Shown here: positions 7,321 to 14,844 of the stretch, in pieces
How positions within the stretch are numbered: position 1 is the first letter of the stretch
How the letters are laid out: the number at the start of each line of letters is the position of its first letter
Assembly: GCA_003216295.1 (NCBI GenBank)
Contig: QCJB01000014.1
Location: 1-34,020 of the forward strand
From: Prochlorococcus sp. AG-402-P16
GTDB taxonomy: Bacteria > Cyanobacteriota > Cyanobacteriia > PCC-6307 > Cyanobiaceae
Direction of reading: 5' to 3'
DNA: 34,020 nucleotides
Notes under the pieces: generated by a model
What the model was told of the DNA's origin: nothing
The model's database searches: none
The model's input: the letters and a program-made list of their open reading frames with translations, nothing else
Made by a program: the position numbers and the translations under genes

Positions 7321-7614
7321 TTATGCGTTTATTACACCACGGCGAATAAATTGCATAGCAAAGATTGCTCCAAGGAAAAACACTGTTGGAATTCCTAATG
7401 CATTCACGGCCAAAGTTCTAACTGTAAATACAGGGTATCCATCTGTTGGTCTACCTTTATCTGCAACGATTGCTGTATCTTCCCAAACCTGCTGGTTTTG
7501 AATAGTAGGACCATTATCCCAGACAAATACTCCCCATCTTCTCAACCAATAATCAGTAAAGGCAACTGAAAAAATGACTGGTGTTAGTACCAAGAGTAAT
7601 TTGAGGTTGATCAT
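7321..7614 (-). CDS. PsbF-like (cytochrome b559 beta) protein lacking the haem-ligand His, N-terminally extended
   Basis: The C-terminal half (residues about 59-91) matches PsbF closely: [18 protein letters not shown], then [16 protein letters not shown]. PsbF is the small beta subunit of cytochrome b559 in photosystem II, with a single His in the VRWLAVH motif that ligates haem. Here that position is Asn71 (codon AAT, 7402-7404), and the conserved Trp two positions after Arg is Thr67. A normal PsbF has about 45 residues. This protein has 97, with an extra N-terminal helix ([16 protein letters not shown]), [15 protein letters not shown] and a polar linker. The N-terminal LLVLTPV run is loosely like PsbY. 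It cannot make the usual b559 haem site, so I do not call it psbF; a canonical psbEFLJ set is expected elsewhere. It is probably a thylakoid membrane protein. It is divergent from 7805 and has its own terminator. Confidence 0.85.
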   Translation of the reverse strand: MINLKLLLVLTPVIFSVAFTDYWLRRWGVFVWDNGPTIQNQQVWEDTAIVADKGRPTDGYPVFTVRTLAVNALGIPTVFFLGAIFAMQFIRRGVINA

Positions 7615-7804
7615 CCATCTATATATTTATCCAATAAATATTGGCATATGAGAGCCAAAAAGGCTGATTGATTGGGTGACCTTATGAATTCTGTAACAAA
7701 TTGGGCCGAATTTAGAAGCTTTAATAACTCTCTAAGTTGACTCGCTTTACTTCTGATATTGTGGAGGCATTGCCCTAAAAGGCGTAAATTAATTGGTTTA
7801 ATTT

Positions 7805-8242
7805 ATGGAATTCGGTTTTAAAGAAATTCTCTTCGGATTAGCTGGCGTAAGCATGATTGCTTGGGCTGGGGTAATCGGTCTCTGGCATACATATATGTTT
7901 CCAAGATTTTTCAGAGAAGATTCAAGTCGAATTAATAACGCCTCTCCTATAACTTCTGAGAATCAGTCAGCTCCTGAAAAAAATGGGCCTAATAAGCCTT
8001 GGTTCCTTGATGATGAAGGCGGCACTCTTACACCTCAGGCAGCCTTGGGAGCAATAGGTCTCAACGATAGAGGAAAATACAGCAAAAAATCTTTTGTAGT
8101 TGCTGATTTCAATCCAGTTGAAGCTGGTTATGGAGTTAATAGGCTTTACACTTCTATTTTAATTGGTTTAGCTATTAGTACTTTTGTAATAATTTCCTTT
8201 GGACTTCAAAGTGGATTTGGAATGATGGGACCAAACTTATAA
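7805..8242 (+). CDS. Two-helix membrane protein of the PsbF-like cluster, unknown function
   Basis: The product has 145 residues. An N-terminal helix (about 8-30, ILFGLAGVSMIAWAGVIGLW) is followed by HTYMFPRFFRED. A polar, Pro/Ser-rich loop comes next (40-105), with NKPWFLDDEGGTLTPQAALG. A second helix spans about 113-135 (RLYTSILIGLAISTFVII), and the tail is Gly-rich, FGLQSGFGMMGPNL. No named family is recognised. The stretch FNPVEAGYGVNRLYTSILIGL is loosely like PsbL (NP..PVELNR, then one helix), a suggestion only. It is divergently transcribed from the PsbF-like gene across 190 bp and lies upstream of flavodoxin, so a photosynthesis-related role is the best contextual inference. Confidence 0.7.
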   Translation: MEFGFKEILFGLAGVSMIAWAGVIGLWHTYMFPRFFREDSSRINNASPITSENQSAPEKNGPNKPWFLDDEGGTLTPQAALGAIGLNDRGKYSKKSFVVADFNPVEAGYGVNRLYTSILIGLAISTFVIISFGLQSGFGMMGPNL

Positions 8243-8655
8243 AAATATAAATTCAAAAAAAGATAGAGCTAATCAAAAATTTAAATTCTCTAAGTGACCA
8301 ATTGGCTTAATACAAGCAATAAAATGTTTTCAGATAAAGATCTTTAAAAAGGTTATTTTTGACTAATTTATAAATCTTTTCTATTCAGCCAACTAAAAGT
8401 CGATAGCAATTAATTTTTTTTTTTAGTGTTTCTGAAGAGTTTTCCTTGAAAATCCTTTTGAGCACTACATTTAAAAATAATCATTAACACCTGAAACAAT
8501 CTTAGAAATTAGTTTCCTAAAAACTAAGAGCAGTAAATATTGACTTATTGATGTATCAAAAATCAATATTCAATAGACAAGAAAATTTAAAAAAAACCAA
8601 ATTCACTCTAAATGTGCAAAGCTGCTTTAAAATATTCTTGATTTTAAATTGCTCC
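8243..8655. other. 413-bp intergenic region upstream of flavodoxin
   Basis: No gene is supported. Near the middle is a run of 12 T (8414-8425 region) without a convincing stem, and 40-60 bp further on a Fur-box-like site (separate entry). An in-frame TTG at 8548 would extend the flavodoxin by 36 residues, but that extension is Lys/Asn-rich and unlike any flavodoxin, so this is taken as leader DNA. It probably contains the flavodoxin promoter. Confidence 0.5.
8470..8488 (+). promoter_or_regulatory. Candidate Fur box upstream of flavodoxin
   Basis: The sequence TTTAAAAATAATCATTAAC matches 14 of 19 positions of the classical Fur consensus (GATAATGATAATCATTATC), with the TAATCATTA half intact. 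It lies about 170 bp before the flavodoxin ATG. Flavodoxin is a well-known iron-starvation gene in cyanobacteria, so the site is plausible. In AT-rich DNA, partial matches arise easily by chance. Confidence 0.4.
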
Positions 8656-9171
8656 ATGACTGTAGGAATCTACTTTGCTACAACGACAGGTAAAACCGAA
8701 GATATAGCGGAAAGGCTGCACGGCTTACTTGACTCTGCTGAAGGTCCTAAGGATATTTCAGATGTCGATGACCTTAGTGAATTAGCTGGACATGATGGGG
8801 TTATTTGTGGAATCCCAACATGGAACACAGGTGCTGATTCCGAGAGATCAGGAACCGCTTGGGACTCAATCCTTGAAGACATTGGCGAGCTTGATCTCAA
8901 CGGAAAGAAAGTTGCTATTTTTGGTTTAGGAGATTCTTCTACTTATACCGAAAACTATTGCGATGCAATGGAAGAATTACATAGGTATTTCCAGCAAGCA
9001 GGGGCCTCAATGGTTGGATACGTATCTAAATCTGATTACACATTTGATGAGTCAAAGAGTGTAGTTGGAGAACAGTTTTGCGGATTACCACTTGATGAAG
9101 ACAGTGAGTCTGACATGACTGACGAAAGGCTTTCAGGATGGGCAGAGAAGCTCAAAGGAGAAATGTTCTGA
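8656..9171 (+). CDS. isiB: Long-chain flavodoxin
   Basis: Flavodoxin is an FMN-containing electron carrier that replaces ferredoxin between photosystem I and its acceptors when iron is scarce. The ATG at 8656 is chosen because it starts MTVGIYFATTTGKTEDIA exactly at strand 1; the longer TTG start adds nonfamily sequence. Residues 8-14 (ATTTGKT) form the FMN phosphate loop. GIPTWNTGADSERSG carries the Trp that stacks on the flavin, and FGLGDSSTYTENYCDAM is the second flavin loop with its stacking Tyr. The length, 171 residues, is normal for long-chain flavodoxins with the extra strand loop. It is monocistronic and ends in a strong terminator. A Fur-box-like site upstream would fit iron control. 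The product is strongly acidic, as usual. Confidence 0.96.
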   Translation: MTVGIYFATTTGKTEDIAERLHGLLDSAEGPKDISDVDDLSELAGHDGVICGIPTWNTGADSERSGTAWDSILEDIGELDLNGKKVAIFGLGDSSTYTENYCDAMEELHRYFQQAGASMVGYVSKSDYTFDESKSVVGEQFCGLPLDEDSESDMTDERLSGWAEKLKGEMF

Positions 9172-9195
9172 TTTTTTAAATTTGAATAAATCATT

Positions 9196-9230
9196 AATCT
9201 TCCTAAGAATACTTAGGAAGATTTTTTTTT
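9196..9230 (+). terminator. Intrinsic terminator of flavodoxin gene
   Basis: A perfect 12-bp stem AATCTTCCTAAG / CTTAGGAAGATT with an AATA loop is followed by a run of T. It begins 25 bp after the flavodoxin stop. It is the clearest rho-independent terminator in the window. Confidence 0.95.
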
Positions 9231-9360
9231 GAACTTTTTCCATATGAATTAAACCAATAAAAAAGGGGAGGGAGTAATTAAAAAATTCTTAAAAGTAACT
9301 ATTTATAGGGAATTTAAAGAAATTCCCCAAATAGCGTCGCAATATCTTAAGATTTTCTTT

Positions 9361-9600
9361 ATGAATACGAACGAATTCTTAAGCCAAAACGTCTCTATTG
9401 GCGTAAACCTTTCTCTAAAAGAAGAAACACTGCGCATGTTGATAGAAATGGCAGATGATATGGGAGCAAGCCTTGAAGATGTTTTGAGCTCCATAGCTGA
9501 AGATTCTGTAATTGACTTAAAGAGGCTTCAAAACGATTTAGGTATTGTTATTATCCCAGAAAAATGTAGCCAACAAGATTTAATCAATTCGCTTCAATAA
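9361..9600 (+). CDS. Small conserved-looking hypothetical protein (79 aa)
   Basis: This small acidic protein is predicted to be mostly helical. An N-terminal strand-like SQNVSIGVNLSLKEETLRML leads to IEMADDMGASLEDVLSSIAEDSVIDLKRLQ and a hydrophobic strand LGIVIIP, ending in CSQQDLINSLQ. The first part, a strand followed by two helices, is reminiscent of ribbon-helix-helix or antitoxin-like proteins, but no motif is decisive. No membrane or signal segment is present. It converges with the GT39 gene, whose stop lies 3 bp beyond its own. Confidence 0.6.
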   Translation: MNTNEFLSQNVSIGVNLSLKEETLRMLIEMADDMGASLEDVLSSIAEDSVIDLKRLQNDLGIVIIPEKCSQQDLINSLQ

Positions 9601-9602
9601 AT

Positions 9603-11435
9603 TTAGAACCGTTCTGGTTTTGGCATTTTCCAAGTGGATACAATACCTTCTGATTTTAATTCTTCAGCTCTTTTATCTAGTTCTTGTCTGTTAACTCTCC
9701 AAGCTAAATACACCCCAAATTCTCCTAAAACTTTAGGATCAAGTCCATGCCAATAAGTCTTTTCAACTGCTCTTTTATCAATTAATAAAAGAGCAGTCTC
9801 TGAACCATTCGCTCCAAATAGAGGTCTTCCTTTCCAACCTCTACGACTCTCATTTTTAAGTCGTTCAGAAACATTTACCAAAGCATTTTTAGATCGACCC
9901 TCAAAAACAATTACTTCATTAGTGTAAAAATGAACGGAAGGTTTCATTGCGCCAACCATTACTAAAGGTTCATTGTTCCTTTGAGAATTTAAAAGTAATT
10001 CAGACGCTTGACGTAAAGGAAGTTGACGTAATCTATCTGCTAAATCAAAAGTTGGTAATACAACAAAGTAATGAGAAAGCACTAAAGGCAACTGCAAAAT
10101 AAGTAATTTTCCATAAATATCCCTTGTGAAAAAAACAATTCCTAAAATTGAAATTATAAAAAAGACAAATCCTGCTTTGTAAGTTAAGAAGCTATTCAAT
10201 AATTCTTTTGAAAAATTTGGGATCTCTGGATCACTAATAAAACTTATCCATAATTTCGAAGAGAAGAAAATTATAGATAAAATTATTGATAAAAATATTG
10301 TAAATTTCCATGCAAAAGATTTCAACAAATCCTCCTTATTATTACTAGTTAATGCAATTAAAATAGCTGCCGCAGGAGTTGCAGGAAGCCAATAACTTGG
10401 AAGTTTCGTTGCTGAAATAGTAAAGAATATAAATACAGAAACCAACCAAAAAAAGGAAAATTCAAATAATGACTTATCTGGTCCCTTTATTACTCTTTCA
10501 CTAAAACTAAAAATGTTATGAAGATTTCTCCAAATACTAAGTATTAAAAATGGAGTAAAAGGTAAAGATGCTATACACAAAACTATTAAAAAGAACCACA
10601 AAGGTTCACCATGTGAATTTACTACTGAAGTAAATCTCTGAAGATTATGGTATCCAAAAAAACTTTCAAGAAATGGTTTTCCCTCTATTAATAATTCAAT
10701 TAAATACCAAGGCAAACTAATAATAAAAACAATAAAAAATCCTGGAATTATCTTTAATATATTTAAAATTCTATTTAAATCATTTTGAAATAAACCAAAA
10801 AGGCAAATTGTTAACCCTGACAAAACTAAAGCTACAGGACCTTTAGTTAAAACTGCCAATGACAAAAAGACCCAAGAAAGCCACCAAATTTCCCCTTCTG
10901 GATTTACATATCTTCTCCATTGGAGTAGTAAACAAATTCCTAGATTGCTACAAAGCAATGCATCACTAACAGCAATTCTTCCCCAAACAATTACTAAAGG
11001 AGATAGAGCAAAAGCCAAAGCAGCAATAATTGCTGTTCTTCTGTTGAAATAATCATTTTTTTGGGGATATCTCATCATTGTGTCCCCTAAAAAAAGCATT
11101 AATAAAATTGTTGACAAGGCAGAAGGAAGCCTTGCAGCCCAAGTTCCTAAAGGATCCCAAAAATTATTCCCTGGGATTGAAAAACCTATCCCCATTAACC
11201 AATAGACCAATGGAGGCTTATCAAAACGGGGTAATCCATTTACTTGAGGAGTTAACCAATTTCCAGTTTCTACCATTGCTTTACTAGCTGCGGCAAAAAG
11301 GGGTGGAGTCTCATCAACTAAACCTGTTGCTCCTAATTGCCAAATAAAAATAATAAATCCAAAACACAAGATACAAAGAAGACCTCTTCTTCTTTGTTTA
11401 AAAGTCGGTGTAAATAACTTAGTTAAACTTTTCAA
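9603..11435 (-). CDS. GT39-family (ArnT/PMT-like) membrane glycosyltransferase
   Basis: This large integral membrane glycosyltransferase has 610 residues and transfers a sugar from a polyprenyl-phosphate donor to an acceptor facing the periplasm. After helix 1 comes the family signature: LVDETPPLFAAASKAM with the catalytic-type Asp41-Glu42 pair, then NGLPRFDKPPLVYWL, as in ArnT and protein mannosyltransferases. Some ten hydrophobic helices follow to about residue 470, and the last 140 residues are a soluble domain ending in WKMPKPERF. The start is TTG (11433-11435), immediately after the stop of the upstream GT4 gene, so the two are translated in series. Acceptor and sugar are unknown; candidates are lipid, O-antigen or protein. 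The chain DMT-GT4-GT39 suggests an envelope-glycan role. Confidence 0.9.
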   Translation of the reverse strand: MKSLTKLFTPTFKQRRRGLLCILCFGFIIFIWQLGATGLVDETPPLFAAASKAMVETGNWLTPQVNGLPRFDKPPLVYWLMGIGFSIPGNNFWDPLGTWAARLPSALSTILLMLFLGDTMMRYPQKNDYFNRRTAIIAALAFALSPLVIVWGRIAVSDALLCSNLGICLLLQWRRYVNPEGEIWWLSWVFLSLAVLTKGPVALVLSGLTICLFGLFQNDLNRILNILKIIPGFFIVFIISLPWYLIELLIEGKPFLESFFGYHNLQRFTSVVNSHGEPLWFFLIVLCIASLPFTPFLILSIWRNLHNIFSFSERVIKGPDKSLFEFSFFWLVSVFIFFTISATKLPSYWLPATPAAAILIALTSNNKEDLLKSFAWKFTIFLSIILSIIFFSSKLWISFISDPEIPNFSKELLNSFLTYKAGFVFFIISILGIVFFTRDIYGKLLILQLPLVLSHYFVVLPTFDLADRLRQLPLRQASELLLNSQRNNEPLVMVGAMKPSVHFYTNEVIVFEGRSKNALVNVSERLKNESRRGWKGRPLFGANGSETALLLIDKRAVEKTYWHGLDPKVLGEFGVYLAWRVNRQELDKRAEELKSEGIVSTWKMPKPERF

Positions 11436-12545
11436 TTAATCTTGTAAATTCCCAGATAAATTTTTATTTAAGCCCTTTTTAATCCAACTCTCAACTCGTT
11501 TTGCAAAAACTTTATTTGAAGCTTTTTTCTCAAACCAGGCTCTACAATTATGTCTTTTTATTTTTGAAACTGATTTTATTGCTTTAATCATTCCCTCAAT
11601 ATCATTTGGCTGAACCAAAAAACCATTTATTCCATCTTCAATCAATTCGCCAGGACCTCCAAGATCATATGCAATTACTGGAACTCCGCAAGCCATGGCC
11701 TCAGCAATAACGTTACCGTAAGCTTCATTCCATTTAGGAGTATTTAAAAATGCTCTGCATCGCCCTAATTGTTTTTGAAACTCATCTGTAGGCAGGAAAC
11801 CTTTCCATTCAATTATTCCTTGTCTGAAATCCTTCTCGATTTTAGATGCATATTCTTTATTTTCTAAAAGGCCCCAAACTAATAATTTTTCTCCTAAATA
11901 ACTTGCAACCTTGACTGCATCTTCCAATCCTTTTTCTGGGGCAATTCTTCCAGCCCAACCTAAAGGTCCATTCTCATTTTTATTGAAAAAGTAATCTTCA
12001 TTATCAAAGCCATTCCCAACAATTATAGGATCTGTATTTAATAAATAATCTTGCGATTGTCTTCTTGAATGAAAAGCTATTTGGAAAGGCATTAATTGAG
12101 ATACTTCACTAATAATTTCTTTCATTACTAATGATTCAGCACCCATACTAATCAAATGGAATATTTTAATATCTACTATTTTTGTCAGCCACAAAGGAAG
12201 CCAATCATATGCAAAATTAATTATTGCATCATATCTATCTGCTAATTCCATTGCTATTTCCCATGATTTTGGCAAAACACTATTGCAAGGTATTGAAACT
12301 GGAGATTCCTTAGATTGATGCTGCCAACTCGGTTGATCAATCCCTTCAACTAGCCTTATTTCAAGATGTTCATTATCGAAAGGTAATTTTGTTCCTTCTG
12401 GCGCAATCAAAATTATTTCATGACCTAAGAAAAGCAATCCTTTTATTAGAGAAATAATTGTAAGCTCAACTCCACCACCTTTTCCACTTCCTAAAAATCC
12501 GATAGGCGTACTAACAAGAATTAGCTTTAATTTAGTTTTTAGCAC
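11436..12545 (-). CDS. GT4-family glycosyltransferase, resembling UDP-glucose:tetrahydrobiopterin glucosyltransferase
   Basis: This is a retaining GT-B glycosyltransferase of 369 residues. The N-terminal Rossmann domain opens with LILVSTPIGFLGSGKGGGVE (Gly-rich acceptor/donor loop at residues 18-25). The C-terminal GT4 domain shows GWAGRIAPEKG (about 196-206) and the E-x7-E donor motif in EAYGNVIAEAMACGVPVIAY, followed by LGGPGELI. The opening STPIG..GSG.GGGVELT is, from memory, like cyanobacterial UDP-glucose:tetrahydrobiopterin alpha-glucosyltransferase, which glucosylates a pterin in Synechococcus. I hold that as likely but unproven, since other GT4 enzymes share the fold. There is no membrane segment. 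It abuts the GT39 gene with no gap and lies 5 bp after the DMT transporter gene. Confidence 0.85.
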   Translation of the reverse strand: MLKTKLKLILVSTPIGFLGSGKGGGVELTIISLIKGLLFLGHEIILIAPEGTKLPFDNEHLEIRLVEGIDQPSWQHQSKESPVSIPCNSVLPKSWEIAMELADRYDAIINFAYDWLPLWLTKIVDIKIFHLISMGAESLVMKEIISEVSQLMPFQIAFHSRRQSQDYLLNTDPIIVGNGFDNEDYFFNKNENGPLGWAGRIAPEKGLEDAVKVASYLGEKLLVWGLLENKEYASKIEKDFRQGIIEWKGFLPTDEFQKQLGRCRAFLNTPKWNEAYGNVIAEAMACGVPVIAYDLGGPGELIEDGINGFLVQPNDIEGMIKAIKSVSKIKRHNCRAWFEKKASNKVFAKRVESWIKKGLNKNLSGNLQD

Positions 12546-12550
12546 TTTTA

Positions 12551-13501
12551 TTATCCCTCTTCTGTTAATTCATTATTAGTTTGATTTCCCCAAAATCTTT
12601 CTCTTTGGCTTACAAAAAGTACAGAAATTAAAACCAAAATCACTCCTATCCATTGTAAGAGAAATAGTCTTTCACCTAACCAAACCCCACCAGTAATTAA
12701 AGCAAAAACCGGGGTCAAGAAAGCAAGTGTACTAAAGCTCGTTAATTCTTTACGACTAGCAAACCAAAAGAACAACCCATAAGCAAGTGCACTGCCAAAC
12801 AAACTTGAATAAGACATCAATGTCCACTCAAAAGCTGACCAATTAGGAATTAGAGGCCAATTCTTATCAAATATATGCCAGAAGAGCAGAGGAACACTCC
12901 CTAAAACCATATGCCATCCGGTTACTGCAACAGGATCACTATTCCTACATGCAAATCGAATAAGTACTGTTCCAAGTGCCATAGAAGTTGCCGCACATAT
13001 CATCCAAATCTCGCCATGGCTTAAAAAATTAGTTCCTGATTCAAATTTGCCAAGCAAAAACCAATTTCCGAGTAATTCGGTAGGGACGCCAAGACAAATT
13101 ATCCCCACCAAACCAAGAACCAATCCAATCCATCCGATTGGGTTTATTGCATCTCCAAATAAAACTCTGGCCAATAAAGCTACCATCAAAGGCTGGGAAT
13201 CAATAAGAACTGAACCCAATCCCGCCCCCGTTTCCATTAATCCTTTTGCTAAAAAAATCTGAAACAAAGTTGCATCAACAAGCGTAAATACAAAAAACCA
13301 AAACAAATCATCTTTTGAAATATTCCAGTTCCTTTTCAATAAAGGAACTGATATTAAAACCACAACACCTGCCGGCAAAAGCCTTAGTGAGGCAACTATC
13401 TCAGGCCCTGCAACATTCACAAGAGGTGCCATTGCCGCCATGGAAGTACCCCATAAAGCGAATGGCAATATCATTAAAAACCAACTCCAAATGACAAACA
13501 T
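12551..13501 (-). CDS. DMT-superfamily transporter (EamA type)
   Basis: This ten-helix inner-membrane exporter has two EamA repeats. The ATG at 13499-13501 (MFVIWSWFLMILPFALWG) is chosen: a longer frame to 13597 adds 32 nonhydrophobic residues, crosses the divergent sppA start and does not resemble an EamA N-terminus. Repeat 1 has FALWGTSMAAMAPLV, then PEIVASLRLLPAG and GAGLGSVLIDSQPLMVALLA. Repeat 2 has LGTVLIRFA, YSSLFGSALAYGLFFWFASR, STLAFLTPVFALITGGVWLGE and a last helix. At 316 residues it is the usual size. The substrate is unknown; such proteins export amino acids, nucleosides or other metabolites. It is the first gene of the leftward DMT-GT4-GT39 unit, 53 bp from the divergent sppA. 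Confidence 0.92.
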   Translation of the reverse strand: MFVIWSWFLMILPFALWGTSMAAMAPLVNVAGPEIVASLRLLPAGVVVLISVPLLKRNWNISKDDLFWFFVFTLVDATLFQIFLAKGLMETGAGLGSVLIDSQPLMVALLARVLFGDAINPIGWIGLVLGLVGIICLGVPTELLGNWFLLGKFESGTNFLSHGEIWMICAATSMALGTVLIRFACRNSDPVAVTGWHMVLGSVPLLFWHIFDKNWPLIPNWSAFEWTLMSYSSLFGSALAYGLFFWFASRKELTSFSTLAFLTPVFALITGGVWLGERLFLLQWIGVILVLISVLFVSQRERFWGNQTNNELTEEG

Positions 13502-13554
13502 GAGGTCAGAAAGCGATCTCTTTTTTAAGATCAATAAAGTTATGCATAAAATGA

Positions 13555-14364
13555 ATGATTTGGCCCTTGAGCCGCAAATCCAAAAAAAGGATGGCACGAA
13601 TCTGTATTGAAGGACCCATCAATGCAGAAACTCGAAAAAATGTTCTCAAAGCTATAAAACAAATTGAGGAAAGAGAATTCCCAGCACTATTGCTCCGCAT
13701 TGATAGTCCAGGGGGAACAGTCGGGGATAGCCAAGAAATCCATGGTGCTCTTTTAAGACTAAGAGAGAAAGGTTGTCATGTCGTTGCAAGTTTTGGCAAT
13801 ATCTCAGCCTCTGGAGGAGTCTATATAGGAGTTGGAGCGGAGAAAATCGTTGCCAATCCTGGGACAATAACAGGATCGATAGGAGTAATTTTAAGAGGAA
13901 ACAACCTTTCGAAATTATTAGAAAAAATAGGGGTTAAATTTGAGACTGTAAAAAGTGGGATTTATAAAGACATACTTTCTCCTGATCGCTCGTTATCTAA
14001 AGAAGAAAGAGAACTTCTTCAATCATTGATTGATAGCAGCTATGAGCAATTTGTTTTAGCCGTATCAAAAGGTAGAAATTTAACTCCCGAAGTTGTCAAA
14101 AGTTTTGCAGATGGAAGAGTATTCACTGGAGAGCAAGCTAAAGAATTTGGCCTAGTAGATGAAATTGGCGATGAAAATGATGCGAAATTGCTCGCTATAA
14201 AAATCGCAAACTTAGATGAAAAAACAAAGCCAATTACATTTGGCAAAACAAAAAAGAAATTACTTGGGCTTATACCAGGGGGAAAATTAATTAATAACCT
14301 ATTAACTTCAATCAACCTAGAGTTGGGGGCTAATGGACAAATTCTTTGGCTATACAACCCATAA
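13555..14364 (+). CDS. sppA: Signal peptide peptidase SppA, 36K type
   Basis: SppA is a Ser/Lys-dyad protease that degrades leftover signal peptides in the membrane. This short-form protein (269 residues) contains the S49 domain. Its motifs are LLLRIDSPGGTVGDSQEIH, then NISASGGVYIGVGA with the likely nucleophile Ser86, then NPGTITGSIGVI, and VKSGIYKDILSPDR with the likely general base Lys138. There is no clear N-terminal membrane helix; the start (MIWPLSRKSKKRMAR) is basic. That resembles cyanobacterial SppA2-type rather than thylakoid SppA1 proteins. The ATG at 13555 fits the family N-terminus. aroH starts 3 bp after its stop, so the two are probably cotranscribed. Confidence 0.93.
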   Translation: MIWPLSRKSKKRMARICIEGPINAETRKNVLKAIKQIEEREFPALLLRIDSPGGTVGDSQEIHGALLRLREKGCHVVASFGNISASGGVYIGVGAEKIVANPGTITGSIGVILRGNNLSKLLEKIGVKFETVKSGIYKDILSPDRSLSKEERELLQSLIDSSYEQFVLAVSKGRNLTPEVVKSFADGRVFTGEQAKEFGLVDEIGDENDAKLLAIKIANLDEKTKPITFGKTKKKLLGLIPGGKLINNLLTSINLELGANGQILWLYNP

Positions 14365-14367
14365 TCA

Positions 14368-14745
14368 ATGAGCTTAGAAAATGAATCTACTCATCTTTGT
14401 GCATTAAGAGGTGCTACTACCTCTGAAAGCAATTCTGTTGAGTCAATAACTTCAGCAGTAGAAGAGCTTTTATCCGAATTGGTCTACAGAAATAATTTGA
14501 CTCCTGATCAAATTATTTCTGTTACTTTCTCAGTAACTTCAGACTTAGACGCTTGTTTTCCTGCCTCTATTGCTAGAAAAAAATTAGGATGGGAAAATAT
14601 TGCACTTTTAGATTGCCAACAAATGTTTGTCAAAGGAGACTTATCAAGATGTATTCGTTTGCTTGCATATGTTTCATTACCAAATGAAAAAACACCTCAA
14701 AATCCTTATCTCAGAAAGGCACAAAATCTACGTCCAGATAGATAA
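14368..14745 (+). CDS. aroH: AroH-type chorismate mutase
   Basis: AroH rearranges chorismate to prephenate, the branch step to phenylalanine and tyrosine. The 125-residue length fits the monofunctional trimeric AroH family. Matches to Bacillus subtilis AroH (from memory) are CALRGATTSE with the active-site Arg14, SVTSDLDACFPA (Bacillus SATPDLHAVFPA), GWENIALLDCQQM with Cys83, SRCIRLLAYV with active-site Arg97, and PYLRKAQNLRPD. The segment that in Bacillus reads CMQEMD, with catalytic Glu78, reads CQQMFV here and seems one residue shorter, so the usual Glu is not obvious. Function remains likely by overall match. It lies directly behind sppA (3 bp gap). Confidence 0.88.
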   Translation: MSLENESTHLCALRGATTSESNSVESITSAVEELLSELVYRNNLTPDQIISVTFSVTSDLDACFPASIARKKLGWENIALLDCQQMFVKGDLSRCIRLLAYVSLPNEKTPQNPYLRKAQNLRPDR

Positions 14746-14844
14746 TTCCTAAAAATTGAGCCTATAAGCGATTATATTTAAAAAAGTTCAAGCTAATGCA
14801 CTTGAAAATGTTCAAGTGATGAATATTTTCTAAAAATTTAAATC

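Noticed and set aside
7734-7765. TTGACT with GATATT as a sigma-70 promoter before 7805
   Set aside because: The spacing is about 12 bp, too short for a standard promoter.
8414-8425. T12 tract as terminator of the 7805 gene
   Set aside because: No convincing stem precedes it, and it lies more than 170 bp after the stop.
8548-8655. 36-residue N-terminal extension of flavodoxin from a TTG
   Set aside because: The flavodoxin fold begins exactly at the ATG at 8656; the extension is Lys/Asn-rich and matches nothing in the family.
13502-13597. Upstream extension of the DMT transporter
   Set aside because: It overlaps the sppA start on the other strand and does not look like an EamA N-terminus.
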